Below, piece by piece: positions 25,740-33,637 of a DNA stretch of 64,000 nt (position 1 is its first letter; the number at the start of each line of letters is the position of its first letter). Origin of the DNA: Arenicellales bacterium (GTDB taxonomy: Bacteria > Pseudomonadota > Gammaproteobacteria > Arenicellales > UBA868); NCBI GenBank assembly GCA_030754035.1, contig JASMBC010000002.1:77441-141440 (forward strand). Reading direction: 5' to 3'. The notes below the pieces were generated by a model, which made no database searches, had not been told where the DNA came from, and saw nothing but the letters and a program-made list of their open reading frames with translations. Made by a program: the position numbers and the translations under genes.

Positions 25740-26585
25740 TTAGCTCGATAGATTCATCGCGATTACCCCACCCGCCACCAGCAGTGCAGCCGCAATACGC
25801 AGTTGGCCAGCAGGCTCGCGCAGGAAGTAAACACCAATCAACGCTGCCATGATGACGCTTGTCTCGCGCAGTGTGGCTACCACAGCCATCGGGCTGTAGT
25901 ACATAACAAATATAACGGTGCCGTAGGCGATCGCTTTCGCTATTCCTCCGCCCACGACCCGTGCTGTATCCTTGCGCCACAAGCCCAGCATTTCGGTTGG
26001 GCGTCGAAGAAAAACAAAAAGACCAAAGACGAGTCCGTTTATGAGTAACAGCCAACCGATATAAGACAATGCAACCTCACCCTGGCGTACGCCCAACCCA
26101 TCGACCAATGTGTAGGCGGCAATAAAGCCCCCAGTAATAAGGGCTCGTGGTGTTGATCGATGATTTCGTGTTTTGGAGTTAGCACCCGATATGGCCAGCA
26201 ACATGATGCCGATGCTGGTAATCACGATACCAAACAGCGTCAGTAACGGGAGTTGTTCCTGGACAATTACGATGCCGCCGAGGGCCACCAGCAGCGGGGC
26301 ACTGCCTCGTGAAATTGGGTAGACGTGACTTAAGTCACCCACCCGGTAGGCGCTGACCAGAAACAGGTAATACCCGAAGTGGAGGACAACGGAGCCGGCC
26401 AGGTAGGGTAGCGCAGTAAGTGTTGGAATTGGCACTGCCAAGACCAGCAATAGCCCTGCGGCTGCAGTGACCAGGCTGAGAGCGCCCATCGACACCAAAG
26501 GGTCAGCGGCGGTTTTAACCAGGGTATTCCAGGCGGCATGCAGCAGCGCTGCGCCAAGAACCAGAACGGTAGTTTCAATCAGCAC
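25740..26585 (-). CDS. EamA/DMT-family transporter
   Basis: Ten-span inner-membrane protein of 281 residues in two EamA repeats, with the repeat signature YRVGDLSHVYPISRGSAPLLV in the first half and ATLRETSVIMAALIGVYFLREP in the second. Drug/metabolite exporters of this type move amino acids, nucleosides or other small compounds; substrate unknown. Start is GTG 26585 without a strong ribosome site. It lies convergent to the Liv operon and divergent from the serA-like gene. Confidence 0.85.
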   Translation of the reverse strand: MLIETTVLVLGAALLHAAWNTLVKTAADPLVSMGALSLVTAAAGLLLVLAVPIPTLTALPYLAGSVVLHFGYYLFLVSAYRVGDLSHVYPISRGSAPLLVALGGIVIVQEQLPLLTLFGIVITSIGIMLLAISGANSKTRNHRSTPRALITGGFIAAYTLVDGLGVRQGEVALSYIGWLLLINGLVFGLFVFLRRPTEMLGLWRKDTARVVGGGIAKAIAYGTVIFVMYYSPMAVVATLRETSVIMAALIGVYFLREPAGQLRIAAALLVAGGVIAMNLSS

Positions 26586-26773
26586 GAAACTATAGCTGTG
26601 GGAAGTTTAGATCCATACTTGTAAGCGCATCCCAGAGTAGACGATAACAAAAATTTTGGATGCTGAAAATTTTCCTTGTTTAGTTGTGGCATTTGCCGCC
26701 TTTCACACAAATTTGTACGCCGGGGGAGTATTCAACACCCAAAGGCGAACGTAGAATAGCGCGGAACAGTAAG

Positions 26774-26793
26774 CATAATTGATGCAAATTATG
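26774..26793. promoter_or_regulatory. Dyad immediately upstream of the serA-like gene
   Basis: CATAATT (26774-26780) and AATTATG (26787-26793) form a perfect 7-bp inverted repeat with a 6-base spacer, ending a few bases before the ribosome binding site. Position and symmetry suit a repressor operator. Two AAAATTTT boxes 16 bases apart lie further upstream at 26650 and 26666. Regulator unknown. Confidence 0.4.
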
Positions 26794-26806
26794 ACACGGA
26801 GATATT

Positions 26807-27775
26807 TTGAAGATTCTTTTTGCAGACAAGTTTCCAGATTCGGGAATGGCACAACTGTGCCAGCAGGGTCACGAATGTGTTTCTCAACCGGACTTGGATG
26901 GTAACACCCTGGTAGAGGCAATTGGCGATGCCGAAGTGCTGGTTGTTAGAAGCACCCGGGTGACTAGTGACGCAATTACTGCCGCGGCGGTGTTGCGCCT
27001 TGTGATTCGTGCAGGGGCTGGAACCAACACGATTGACATCGAAGCCGCCGCAGCTCGCAAGATTCCGGTCTGTAACGTGCCCGGAAAAAATGCCATAGCG
27101 GTCGCTGAACTGGTCATTGGCTTGCTGATAGCTATCGACCGCAACATCCCCGATAACGTAATTGACTTACGAGCGGGCCAATGGAACAAGAAGAAGTATG
27201 CTGCAGCGAAAGGCTTATACGGCCGCCACATGGGCATCGTGGGCCTGGGCGCCATTGGCCTTGCTGTTGCACAGCGGGCGCGTGCTTTTGGTATCCAAGT
27301 GTACCTTGTAGATAAGCCCGATCGTACACCGGAAATGCATGAGCAGATCAGCAAGCTCGAACTACAGACCGTGCCAGATTTGCCAACGCTGCTGGCTTGT
27401 TGCGATATTGTCAGCCTGAATGTCCCAGCAGCACCTGAAACTCGAGGCTTGGTGGATAGCACTTTTCTGGCGGCGGTGCAGCCGGGAACGATTATCCTGA
27501 ATACATCGCGTGGCGACGTGATAGACGAAGCCGCCTTGCTTAAAGCAATGGATGAAAAAGATGTGCGTGTCGGACTCGACGTCTATGCTGATGAGCCCGC
27601 AGCAAGCCAGTCAGCTTTTGATTCGCAATTGGCCATGCATCCCAACGTCTATGGTACGCACCATATCGGCGCTTCGACCGATCAGGCCCAGGCAGCGGTA
27701 GCTGATGGTGTATTGGAGATCATTAAGGCTTTTGACACAGGGCAAGTTCTGCACTGTGTCAACGGTCGGGCGTAG
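26807..27775 (+). CDS. D-3-phosphoglycerate dehydrogenase-like, ACT-less
   Basis: NAD-dependent D-2-hydroxyacid dehydrogenase of 322 residues. Features: NAD motif GIVGLGAIG, catalytic Arg in NTSRGDVID, Glu in DVYADEPA and His in YGTHHIGAST. The early VVRSTRVTSDAI and AGAGTNTID are SerA-like. It lacks the C-terminal ACT domain of E. coli SerA (410 residues), so serine feedback through that domain is absent. The start is TTG 26807, supported by GGAG 7 bases before it. serC follows 27 bases later, supporting a role in serine synthesis. Another hydroxyacid substrate is possible. Confidence 0.87.
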   Translation: MKILFADKFPDSGMAQLCQQGHECVSQPDLDGNTLVEAIGDAEVLVVRSTRVTSDAITAAAVLRLVIRAGAGTNTIDIEAAAARKIPVCNVPGKNAIAVAELVIGLLIAIDRNIPDNVIDLRAGQWNKKKYAAAKGLYGRHMGIVGLGAIGLAVAQRARAFGIQVYLVDKPDRTPEMHEQISKLELQTVPDLPTLLACCDIVSLNVPAAPETRGLVDSTFLAAVQPGTIILNTSRGDVIDEAALLKAMDEKDVRVGLDVYADEPAASQSAFDSQLAMHPNVYGTHHIGASTDQAQAAVADGVLEIIKAFDTGQVLHCVNGRA

Positions 27776-27802
27776 TGTTGATTTTTTCGTGGAGCAAGAA
27801 TT

Positions 27803-28891
27803 ATGAGTGAACGGATGCACAATTTCAGCGCGGGCCCCTGTACGTTGCCGCTTTCAGTACTTGAGGAGGCTCAGGCTGAGTTCGTTGATTACCAGGGAGC
27901 TGGCATGTCTCTGATAGAGATGAGTCATCGGGGGAAGCAATTTGTCGCGGTACACGAGGAGGCAGTTGAACTGGTCCGCAGTGTGTATGGGGTTCCTCGG
28001 GACTTTGATGTACTTTTTCTACAAGGCGGTGCTACGCTGCAGTTTGCGATGGTGCCGATGAACCTGCTGGGTGAAGGGCGCAAAGGGGGGTACGTTAACT
28101 CTGGCAGCTGGGGCAAGGGGGCTATCACTGATGCTCAACCCTATGGAGAAATCTACACCGCCTGGGACGGAGCGGAGTGTAACTATACCCGCATGCCCGA
28201 ATCCGGTGAGTTGGAGATCCAGCCCGGTAGCCGTTATCTGCACATCACCTCCAACGAGACTATCGGCGGCGTCCGCTTCAGAGACTGGCCGCAGGTAGAG
28301 GTACCGTTGGTCGCTGATATGTCATCGGACTATATGTCCCGACCGATTCCCTGGGAAAGCTTTGACCTGGTGTACGGTGGCGTGCAGAAAAATCTTGGGC
28401 CAGCGGGTATGGCAATGGTGATCGTCCGCAAGACAGCGATTGAGGACAATAACCGCGACATCGCCCGATATCTTCGCTACGACATACACTCAGATAAGGG
28501 CTCCATGTTTAACACGCCACCGGTCTTTCCGATTTACATTTTAGGTAAAGTCCTGAAATGGATGCAGGGCAGGGGCGGCATAGAAGCTGTAGCGCGTGAG
28601 GCTGAAGCGAAGGCGGACATTCTCTACCAGGCCATTGATACCAGCGATGGCTACTACCATTGCCCGGTAGATGTCGAATCCCGGTCAGTGATGAATGTGG
28701 TGTTTCGCCTGCCTAGTGAAGATCTTGAAAAGAGCTTTCTTACCCAAGCGGGCGAGGAAAAGTTATTGAATCTCAAGGGCCACCGCAGCGTGGGTGGCTG
28801 CCGGGCGAGCATTTACAACGCGATGCCACGCGAGGGCGTGCAGGCGTTGGCAGACTTTATGGCGACTTTTCGTTTGGCACATCCCGGCTGA
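27803..28891 (+). CDS. serC: Phosphoserine aminotransferase
   Basis: PLP enzyme of the serine pathway converting 3-phosphohydroxypyruvate to phosphoserine, 362 residues. It begins with the standard NFSAGPCTLPLSVLEEAQAE; GGATLQFAMVP binds PLP phosphate; the PLP Lys is in DLVYGGVQKNLGPAG; the end GHRSVGGCRASIYNA is conserved. GGAG lies 8 bases before ATG 27803. No serB is visible in the window. Confidence 0.95.
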   Translation: MSERMHNFSAGPCTLPLSVLEEAQAEFVDYQGAGMSLIEMSHRGKQFVAVHEEAVELVRSVYGVPRDFDVLFLQGGATLQFAMVPMNLLGEGRKGGYVNSGSWGKGAITDAQPYGEIYTAWDGAECNYTRMPESGELEIQPGSRYLHITSNETIGGVRFRDWPQVEVPLVADMSSDYMSRPIPWESFDLVYGGVQKNLGPAGMAMVIVRKTAIEDNNRDIARYLRYDIHSDKGSMFNTPPVFPIYILGKVLKWMQGRGGIEAVAREAEAKADILYQAIDTSDGYYHCPVDVESRSVMNVVFRLPSEDLEKSFLTQAGEEKLLNLKGHRSVGGCRASIYNAMPREGVQALADFMATFRLAHPG

Positions 28892-28925
28892 GTCCCGCGT
28901 CGCGTTAGGTTGAGAGATTGGATAA

Positions 28926-30158
28926 GTGACGCAGATTCGCGCTTTCAGGCCGTATGTAGTGGCTCCACAGCATGCCACCGCGGTGGTGAGCCCGGCCTAT
29001 GATTCGATGAGTCCGGCACAGCGGCGCATATTTTGCGAAACTTATCCGAAAAACTACATCAATACTATGCAGGTAGTGGATGATTTTCCCACCGGTGAGC
29101 GGCCGACAGAAGCGAAAGTCCTAGAGGGCAACGTCCAGCAATTACAGGTGATGTTGGAAAACGGCTCTTACCGGAACTCGGATACCGATGCTGTTTTTAT
29201 TTACCAGCTCAGTATTGATGGCCATACACAGACCGGTGTCGTCGCTGAGATCCCGCTCGGTGACTATGAGAATGGATCTATCCGTAGGCATGAAGAGACC
29301 CGTAAGGAGCATGAGGAACGTCTCAGCCGTTATCTGGATATTGTGGGTGCGAGTTCTAGCCCGATCTGTCTGGCATATGCCGGATCTGCCCAAATTGATG
29401 CGATAGTTGAGTCTGTAACCCAGGGTGACCCAGTGCTCGATTTTGTGTTGCCGGATGGCGTTTGCCAGCGGTTGTGGCGGGTCACCGATACTTCACAGTA
29501 CGATGGCCTTTGCCAGGCATTCTCTGGTATTGATGCAACCTACCTGACCGACGGACATCATCGTGCGGCTTCGGCATTGCGACATGCTGCCAGCCGTCGG
29601 GCTACCGGCAAGACTGGTGGCCCGTGGGATTATCTGCTGGTCGCGTTGTTTCCAGCGGACCAGCTGCGGGTTTTAGCCTTTAACCGTTGCGTGCGGGATT
29701 TGGGTGGTAGGACTCCAACCGATCTACTAACCGAGCTGGAGAAAGACTTCGTGGTTGAGCCTGTAGGCGACGATCGTGCTGCCGAGTTCCCCGCACAGCG
29801 CGGCCAGTTCCTGATGCTATTGGATGGGCAGACCATACTACTCACCCTGCGTCGCCCGGCGTTGGACAAATCGCCCTTGCGGAATCTAGACGTCTCTATC
29901 TTGCAGGCGCACATTCTAGAGCCTTTATTGGGGATTAGTGACGTCCGTGGCGATCCACGGCTGGATTACGTGACTGGCGACAGTGGCTTAGAAGGCCTGC
30001 AAGCTCGCTGTAGCGAGGGCTGGCAGTTGGGATTCGCCTGTTTTCCTACTTCATTGGCAGAACTGATGGCGGTTGCCGACGCGAGCGAGGTCATGCCACC
30101 CAAGTCGACTTGTTTTGATCCCAAGACTCGCTCCGGAATATTCGTGCGGATGACCTGA
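28926..30158 (+). CDS. DUF1015 family protein
   Basis: A 410-residue protein beginning with IRAFRPYVVAPQHATAVVSPAYD, the DUF1015 start. Other family text is YLTDGHHRAASALRHAA near residue 205 and VFIYQLSIDGHTQTGVV. The biochemical function of the family is not established; it often accompanies short serA and serC genes, as here, which suggests a role linked to serine or one-carbon metabolism. Starts at GTG 28926. No signal peptide or membrane segment. Confidence 0.87.
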   Translation: MTQIRAFRPYVVAPQHATAVVSPAYDSMSPAQRRIFCETYPKNYINTMQVVDDFPTGERPTEAKVLEGNVQQLQVMLENGSYRNSDTDAVFIYQLSIDGHTQTGVVAEIPLGDYENGSIRRHEETRKEHEERLSRYLDIVGASSSPICLAYAGSAQIDAIVESVTQGDPVLDFVLPDGVCQRLWRVTDTSQYDGLCQAFSGIDATYLTDGHHRAASALRHAASRRATGKTGGPWDYLLVALFPADQLRVLAFNRCVRDLGGRTPTDLLTELEKDFVVEPVGDDRAAEFPAQRGQFLMLLDGQTILLTLRRPALDKSPLRNLDVSILQAHILEPLLGISDVRGDPRLDYVTGDSGLEGLQARCSEGWQLGFACFPTSLAELMAVADASEVMPPKSTCFDPKTRSGIFVRMT

Positions 30159-30384
30159 CAATTGTTTCTGTTGGGCTATTGCTGCGACTTAAACCAGAAT
30201 TTTAGTTCTGAGCGCGGCGTATACTTGGCACGGTGGGGCGACTACTGGAGCCTTTATCCTAGCGCTTTAGTCCGTAGTGTCGCGCTGTGATGGGGACGTG
30301 TCGCGACAAAAACAACTCTGTTTGGCTTCCTATCTAGAATGCCGTCCAGTGCCCAGTATTGATACCAACAAAGGTAGCCCAGCG
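30159..30384 (+). promoter_or_regulatory. Leader region of the corrinoid module
   Basis: 226 bases with no gene. TATACT at 30220-30225 is a possible -10 without a good -35. The octamer GTGTCGCG occurs at 30277-30284 and again at 30298-30305 (21 bases apart), the second copy being part of a perfect palindrome TGTCGCGACA (30299-30308). This could be a protein-binding site. I do not see a cobalamin riboswitch B12 box. Confidence 0.35.
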
Positions 30385-31092
30385 ATGAGTGATGAGCAAG
30401 AGGATGATCTGGACCTGAAAAGCCTGTCTGACGAAGAGCTCGTCGAGCAGATACATGATGACCTCTATGACGGCCTCAAAGAGGAGATTGAAGAGGGAAC
30501 CAATATTCTCCTGGAAAGAGGTTGGGGGCCGGATAAGGTTCTGGCTGATGCTCTGGTCGAGGGTATGCGTATCGTCGGTATTGATTTTCGTGACGGGATT
30601 CTTTTCGTACCGGAAGTCTTGATGTCTGCGAACGCGATGAAAGGCGGCATGACGATCCTGCGGCCACTGCTGGCAGAGACGGGTGCAGAATCCATTGGCA
30701 CTGTCGTTATCGGTACGGTCAAAGGCGATATTCACGACATCGGCAAGAACCTGGTTGGAATGATGCTTGAGGGCGCAGGCTTTGAAGTTTTTGATCTTGG
30801 CATCAACAATCCGGTGGAAAATTACCTGGCCGCGATTGAGGAACACAAGCCGGATATAGTCGGTATGTCTGCACTGCTTACCACCACCATGCCGTACATG
30901 AAAGTAGTGATCGACACACTGGTTGAACAGGGTATGCGGGATGACTATGTTGTGCTGGTGGGCGGCGCTCCGCTGAATGAGGAATTCAGCCAGGCCATCG
31001 GGGCTGATGCGTACTGCCGCGATGCCGCGGTCGCGGTGGAGACCGCCAAGCAATTGATTGCTGAGCTCAGGGCGCGGCGAAAGTCCGCATAA
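30385..31092 (+). CDS. Corrinoid (cobalamin-binding) methyl carrier protein, MtaC/MttC-like
   Basis: Methyl-carrying corrinoid protein of 235 residues. An N-terminal helical cap (residues 17-105, B12-binding domain 1) precedes the Rossmann B12 domain. The base-off signature is GDIHDIGKN (D115-x-H117-x2-G120), with MSALLTTTM (S162-x-L) and LVGGAPLN completing the corrinoid pocket; H117 would ligate cobalt. An acidic N-terminal tail precedes the cap. ATG 30385 has AAAGG upstream; the frame is open 36 codons further but that part is unlike the family. It would shuttle methyl between an unknown donor enzyme and the methyltransferase at 33638. Confidence 0.93.
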   Translation: MSDEQEDDLDLKSLSDEELVEQIHDDLYDGLKEEIEEGTNILLERGWGPDKVLADALVEGMRIVGIDFRDGILFVPEVLMSANAMKGGMTILRPLLAETGAESIGTVVIGTVKGDIHDIGKNLVGMMLEGAGFEVFDLGINNPVENYLAAIEEHKPDIVGMSALLTTTMPYMKVVIDTLVEQGMRDDYVVLVGGAPLNEEFSQAIGADAYCRDAAVAVETAKQLIAELRARRKSA

Positions 31093-31196
31093 CTTAGCGT
31101 GGGCTGGCAGCGGTTTGACCCGGTCTTTCCCCGCTAAAGACCATCTTCCCATGTTGGAGGTGAAGAACGCCGTCACCTATTTGCGAGAGAAAGGGT

Positions 31197-31823
31197 ATGC
31201 CCGCAACGCCGTCGTCAGGAAAGAGCCTGGTTATTGCCTGTGGAGCGTTGGCTCATGAGATCACTGCGCTGGTTCGACTCAACAAGTGGCACCACCTTGA
31301 GATCCAGTGCCTTCCGGCAAGTCTGCATAATCACCCACGCCTGATTGCCCCGGCGGTGCGCGAACGGGTGCGGCAGTCTCGAGATGCGTTCGATTCTATT
31401 TTTGTCGCTTATGCCGATTGCGGTACCGGAGGTGCACTAGATGCGGTTCTCGCAGAAGAACAGGTGGAAAGGCTTCCTGGCGCTCATTGTTATGAGTTCT
31501 TCTGGGGATCACAAGCCTTTCTGGACAGGCATGATCGTGAACCCGGGATTTTCTATCTGACCGATTTTCTGGCGCGGCATTTTGACCGACTGGTGATGGA
31601 GGAGCTTGGCATCAAACGCCACCCACAACTTCTGGAAACTTACTTTTCGGCGTACACCAGGCTGATATACCTTGCTCAGACTAGCTCGAATGAAACTCTG
31701 GAGACTGCCCGCTCGGCCGCGCAAACCCTGGGACTGGAATTTGAACATGTCAGTACCGGATATGGAGAGTTGGAGGTGAGTCTGGCAGCATTCTGCCGAG
31801 ATTCGACAGCAACGGAGATCTAA
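31197..31823 (+). CDS. DUF1638 domain protein
   Basis: A 208-residue protein with the DUF1638 hallmarks ACGALAHEITAL at residues 14-25 and YADCGTGGALD at 72-82, the latter with C75 conserved in the family. No biochemical function is known to me. Homologues occur next to corrinoid methyltransfer genes, and here the gene sits between the corrinoid protein and MetF. The Cys-rich start could suggest metal or thiol chemistry; that is speculation. Its stop overlaps the next gene (TAATG), so the two are coupled. Confidence 0.85.
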   Translation: MPATPSSGKSLVIACGALAHEITALVRLNKWHHLEIQCLPASLHNHPRLIAPAVRERVRQSRDAFDSIFVAYADCGTGGALDAVLAEEQVERLPGAHCYEFFWGSQAFLDRHDREPGIFYLTDFLARHFDRLVMEELGIKRHPQLLETYFSAYTRLIYLAQTSSNETLETARSAAQTLGLEFEHVSTGYGELEVSLAAFCRDSTATEI

Positions 31824-32143
31824 TGGCAAAGTTGATCACTATTTTTTGGCGGGATATCCCTTCACAGGTCATGGTGCGCAAGGGTCGCAAGACAGTAAGA
31901 CTTATGCTGGCGCAGCGTTTTCAGGACGCAATTGATCGTGCCGCCATGCGGGCTGGTAAAGGTTCGTCGTCTGCTTACCTAAGCGAATGGCGTCGCGAGA
32001 GCGTGACCTGCAGTGACGATGATCTTGATCAGATGGCGGCGCAAACGGTAAAACGCCTTGAGGCTGCGCACACGGATGAGGCCCTTTTGGCCCTGATCAG
32101 AGCTAAGGGCAGCGCCAGCGCTGACACTTCACAAACTGACTGA
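31823..32143 (+). CDS. Small 'virulence factor' domain protein
   Basis: A 106-residue soluble protein with the text TIFWRDIPSQVMVRKGRKT and a following RFQDAIDRAAMRAGKGSSSAY-like stretch, which match the small family annotated as virulence factor. The name has no mechanistic meaning; members sit in corrinoid one-carbon clusters of alphaproteobacteria as well. Overlap of one base with the DUF1638 stop indicates stoichiometric synthesis with it. It could be a subunit or chaperone of the module; no catalytic motif is evident. Confidence 0.8.
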   Translation: MAKLITIFWRDIPSQVMVRKGRKTVRLMLAQRFQDAIDRAAMRAGKGSSSAYLSEWRRESVTCSDDDLDQMAAQTVKRLEAAHTDEALLALIRAKGSASADTSQTD

Positions 32144-32148
32144 AACTG

Positions 32149-32619
32149 ATGTACGCCCTACGACAATGGTCTGTCCGCAATGCGCGAGTACTGGAGTGGT
32201 TATATGAGCATTTCGAAGGCGCTATGCTTGTCTTGCATCCGCTCTGGTTATGGATGGGGTACGACCGTATCGAGGGGCCGATTTGCGCCACGGAACGGCG
32301 AGTCAAGGCGGCATTGTTCGATTGCCGGATGTGTGGGCACTGCGTGCTCAGCCAGACTGGCATGTCCTGCCCCATGAACTGCCCTAAGGAATTGCGTAAC
32401 GGCCCCTGTGGTGGTGTCCGGGAAAACGGGTTTTGCGAAGTAATGCCGCAGATGCGCTGTGTCTGGGTGGATGCCTGGGAAGGTTCCAGGCGCATGCGTG
32501 ACGACTCCGGTATTCAGTGTGTACAGCCGCCGTTGGCGCAGGACCATCGCGGTCGCTCGTCATGGTTGCGTGAAGTGCGTGAAAAACGGGATCACCGATT
32601 CTTCGGCACAGCCGACTAA
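32149..32619 (+). CDS. MTHFR C-terminal zinc/iron-sulfur domain protein (MetV-like)
   Basis: A 156-residue protein with the dense Cys pattern of the MTHFR_C family: C59-x2-C62-x2-C65, C74, C78, C87, C96, within CRMCGHCVLSQTGMSCPMNC and NGPCGGVRENGFCEV. Related MetV proteins form the partner of MetF in acetogens and bind metal clusters. It lies 5 bases from the following MetF gene, consistent with a MetVF-type methylene-THF reductase. The last 30 residues are basic and variable. Confidence 0.87.
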   Translation: MYALRQWSVRNARVLEWLYEHFEGAMLVLHPLWLWMGYDRIEGPICATERRVKAALFDCRMCGHCVLSQTGMSCPMNCPKELRNGPCGGVRENGFCEVMPQMRCVWVDAWEGSRRMRDDSGIQCVQPPLAQDHRGRSSWLREVREKRDHRFFGTAD

Positions 32620-32623
32620 TACG

Positions 32624-33625
32624 GTGGAAATTGAAAAGCCAGCACCTGGTGAACCCTTGCCAATCTTGGATGGGCATTCTTCGCCCGGCCGACTCGAGAG
32701 GGTGTTACGTGCAGGCCAGTTTGCAGTCACTACGGAGATTGCGCCGCCCGATGCAGCAGATGCGCAGGCTGTTTTTCAGCGCGCCAGTGTGTTTGATGGC
32801 TGGGTCGATGCCATCAATGCGACGGACGGGTCTGGCGCGAACTGCCACATGTCGAGTGTCGGGGTCTGTGCGTTACTGACGCGAAAAGGTTATGCAACGG
32901 TGATGCAGGTCTCCTGTCGGGATCGTAACCGGATCGCTATTCAGGGCGACGTGCTGGGAGCAGCGGCCATGGGCGTAACCAGTATCCTTTGCCTTACGGG
33001 CGATGGGGTTCAGGCCGGCGACCAACCCAATGCTAAGCCGGTGTTTGATTTTGATTGCATGAGCCTGTTGCGAACGGTTACATCCATGCGCGACCAGGGT
33101 GAGTTTCTCAGTGGGCGGGCGCTCAGCAACCCGCCACGAGTTTTTGTCGGTGCTGCGGCTAATCCTTTTGCCCCGCCATTGGATTATCGCCCTTTGCGGC
33201 TGAAGAAGAAGATCGATGCCGGCGCGCAGTTTGTGCAGACCCAGTACTGTTTCGATATTCAACGACTCAAGCAGTACATGACTCAGGTTCATGACATGGG
33301 TCTGACCGAGCGCTGCTACATTCTGGTAGGCGTTGGCCCACTCGCTTCGGCCCGTACCGCTGCGTGGATTCGCGATAATGTACCTGGCGTGCATATTCCT
33401 GACGAAATTATTCGCCGCCTGCTGGCAGCGCACAATCCGCGGGAAGAAGGTATTCGCATATGTGTTGAGATGATCCAGGCGATCCGGGAAATTGAGGGCG
33501 TGCACGGCGTCCATATCATGGCTTATCGACAGGAAGAGCGGGTCAGTGACATAGTCAGGGATTCCAGCGTGCTCGAGGGGAGAATCCCTTGGCATCCGGG
33601 TATATCACAACATTCAATTCATTAA
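32624..33625 (+). CDS. Methylenetetrahydrofolate reductase (MetF family)
   Basis: Flavoprotein TIM barrel interconverting methylene-THF and methyl-THF. From GTG 32624 it has 333 residues. Landmarks: the catalytic Glu in VTTEIAPPD, AINATDGSG, QVSCRDRNRIAIQGDVLGA, and TQYCFDIQRLKQYM. The frame is open far into the previous gene, but that part is out of family; GTG 32624 lies 5 bases after the MetV-like stop and no clear ribosome site is visible, so coupling is assumed. In this module it could run oxidatively, delivering C1 from methyl-THF, or reductively; sequence does not decide. Confidence 0.9.
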   Translation: MEIEKPAPGEPLPILDGHSSPGRLERVLRAGQFAVTTEIAPPDAADAQAVFQRASVFDGWVDAINATDGSGANCHMSSVGVCALLTRKGYATVMQVSCRDRNRIAIQGDVLGAAAMGVTSILCLTGDGVQAGDQPNAKPVFDFDCMSLLRTVTSMRDQGEFLSGRALSNPPRVFVGAAANPFAPPLDYRPLRLKKKIDAGAQFVQTQYCFDIQRLKQYMTQVHDMGLTERCYILVGVGPLASARTAAWIRDNVPGVHIPDEIIRRLLAAHNPREEGIRICVEMIQAIREIEGVHGVHIMAYRQEERVSDIVRDSSVLEGRIPWHPGISQHSIH

Positions 33626-33637
33626 GAGGGTAAGCAG

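Noticed and set aside
26650..26673. Two AAAATTTT boxes 16 bases apart
   Set aside because: AT-rich promoter-type sequence; too simple to call a repeat element.
30218..30236. TTGGCACGG resembling the -24 part of a sigma-54 promoter before the corrinoid module
   Set aside because: The -12 element is GGCG rather than TTGC and the spacing between GG and GC is one base short.
32459..32623. In-frame 55-codon extension of MetF into the preceding gene
   Set aside because: Its translation is unlike any MetF N-terminus and overlaps the well-supported MetV-like gene in another frame.
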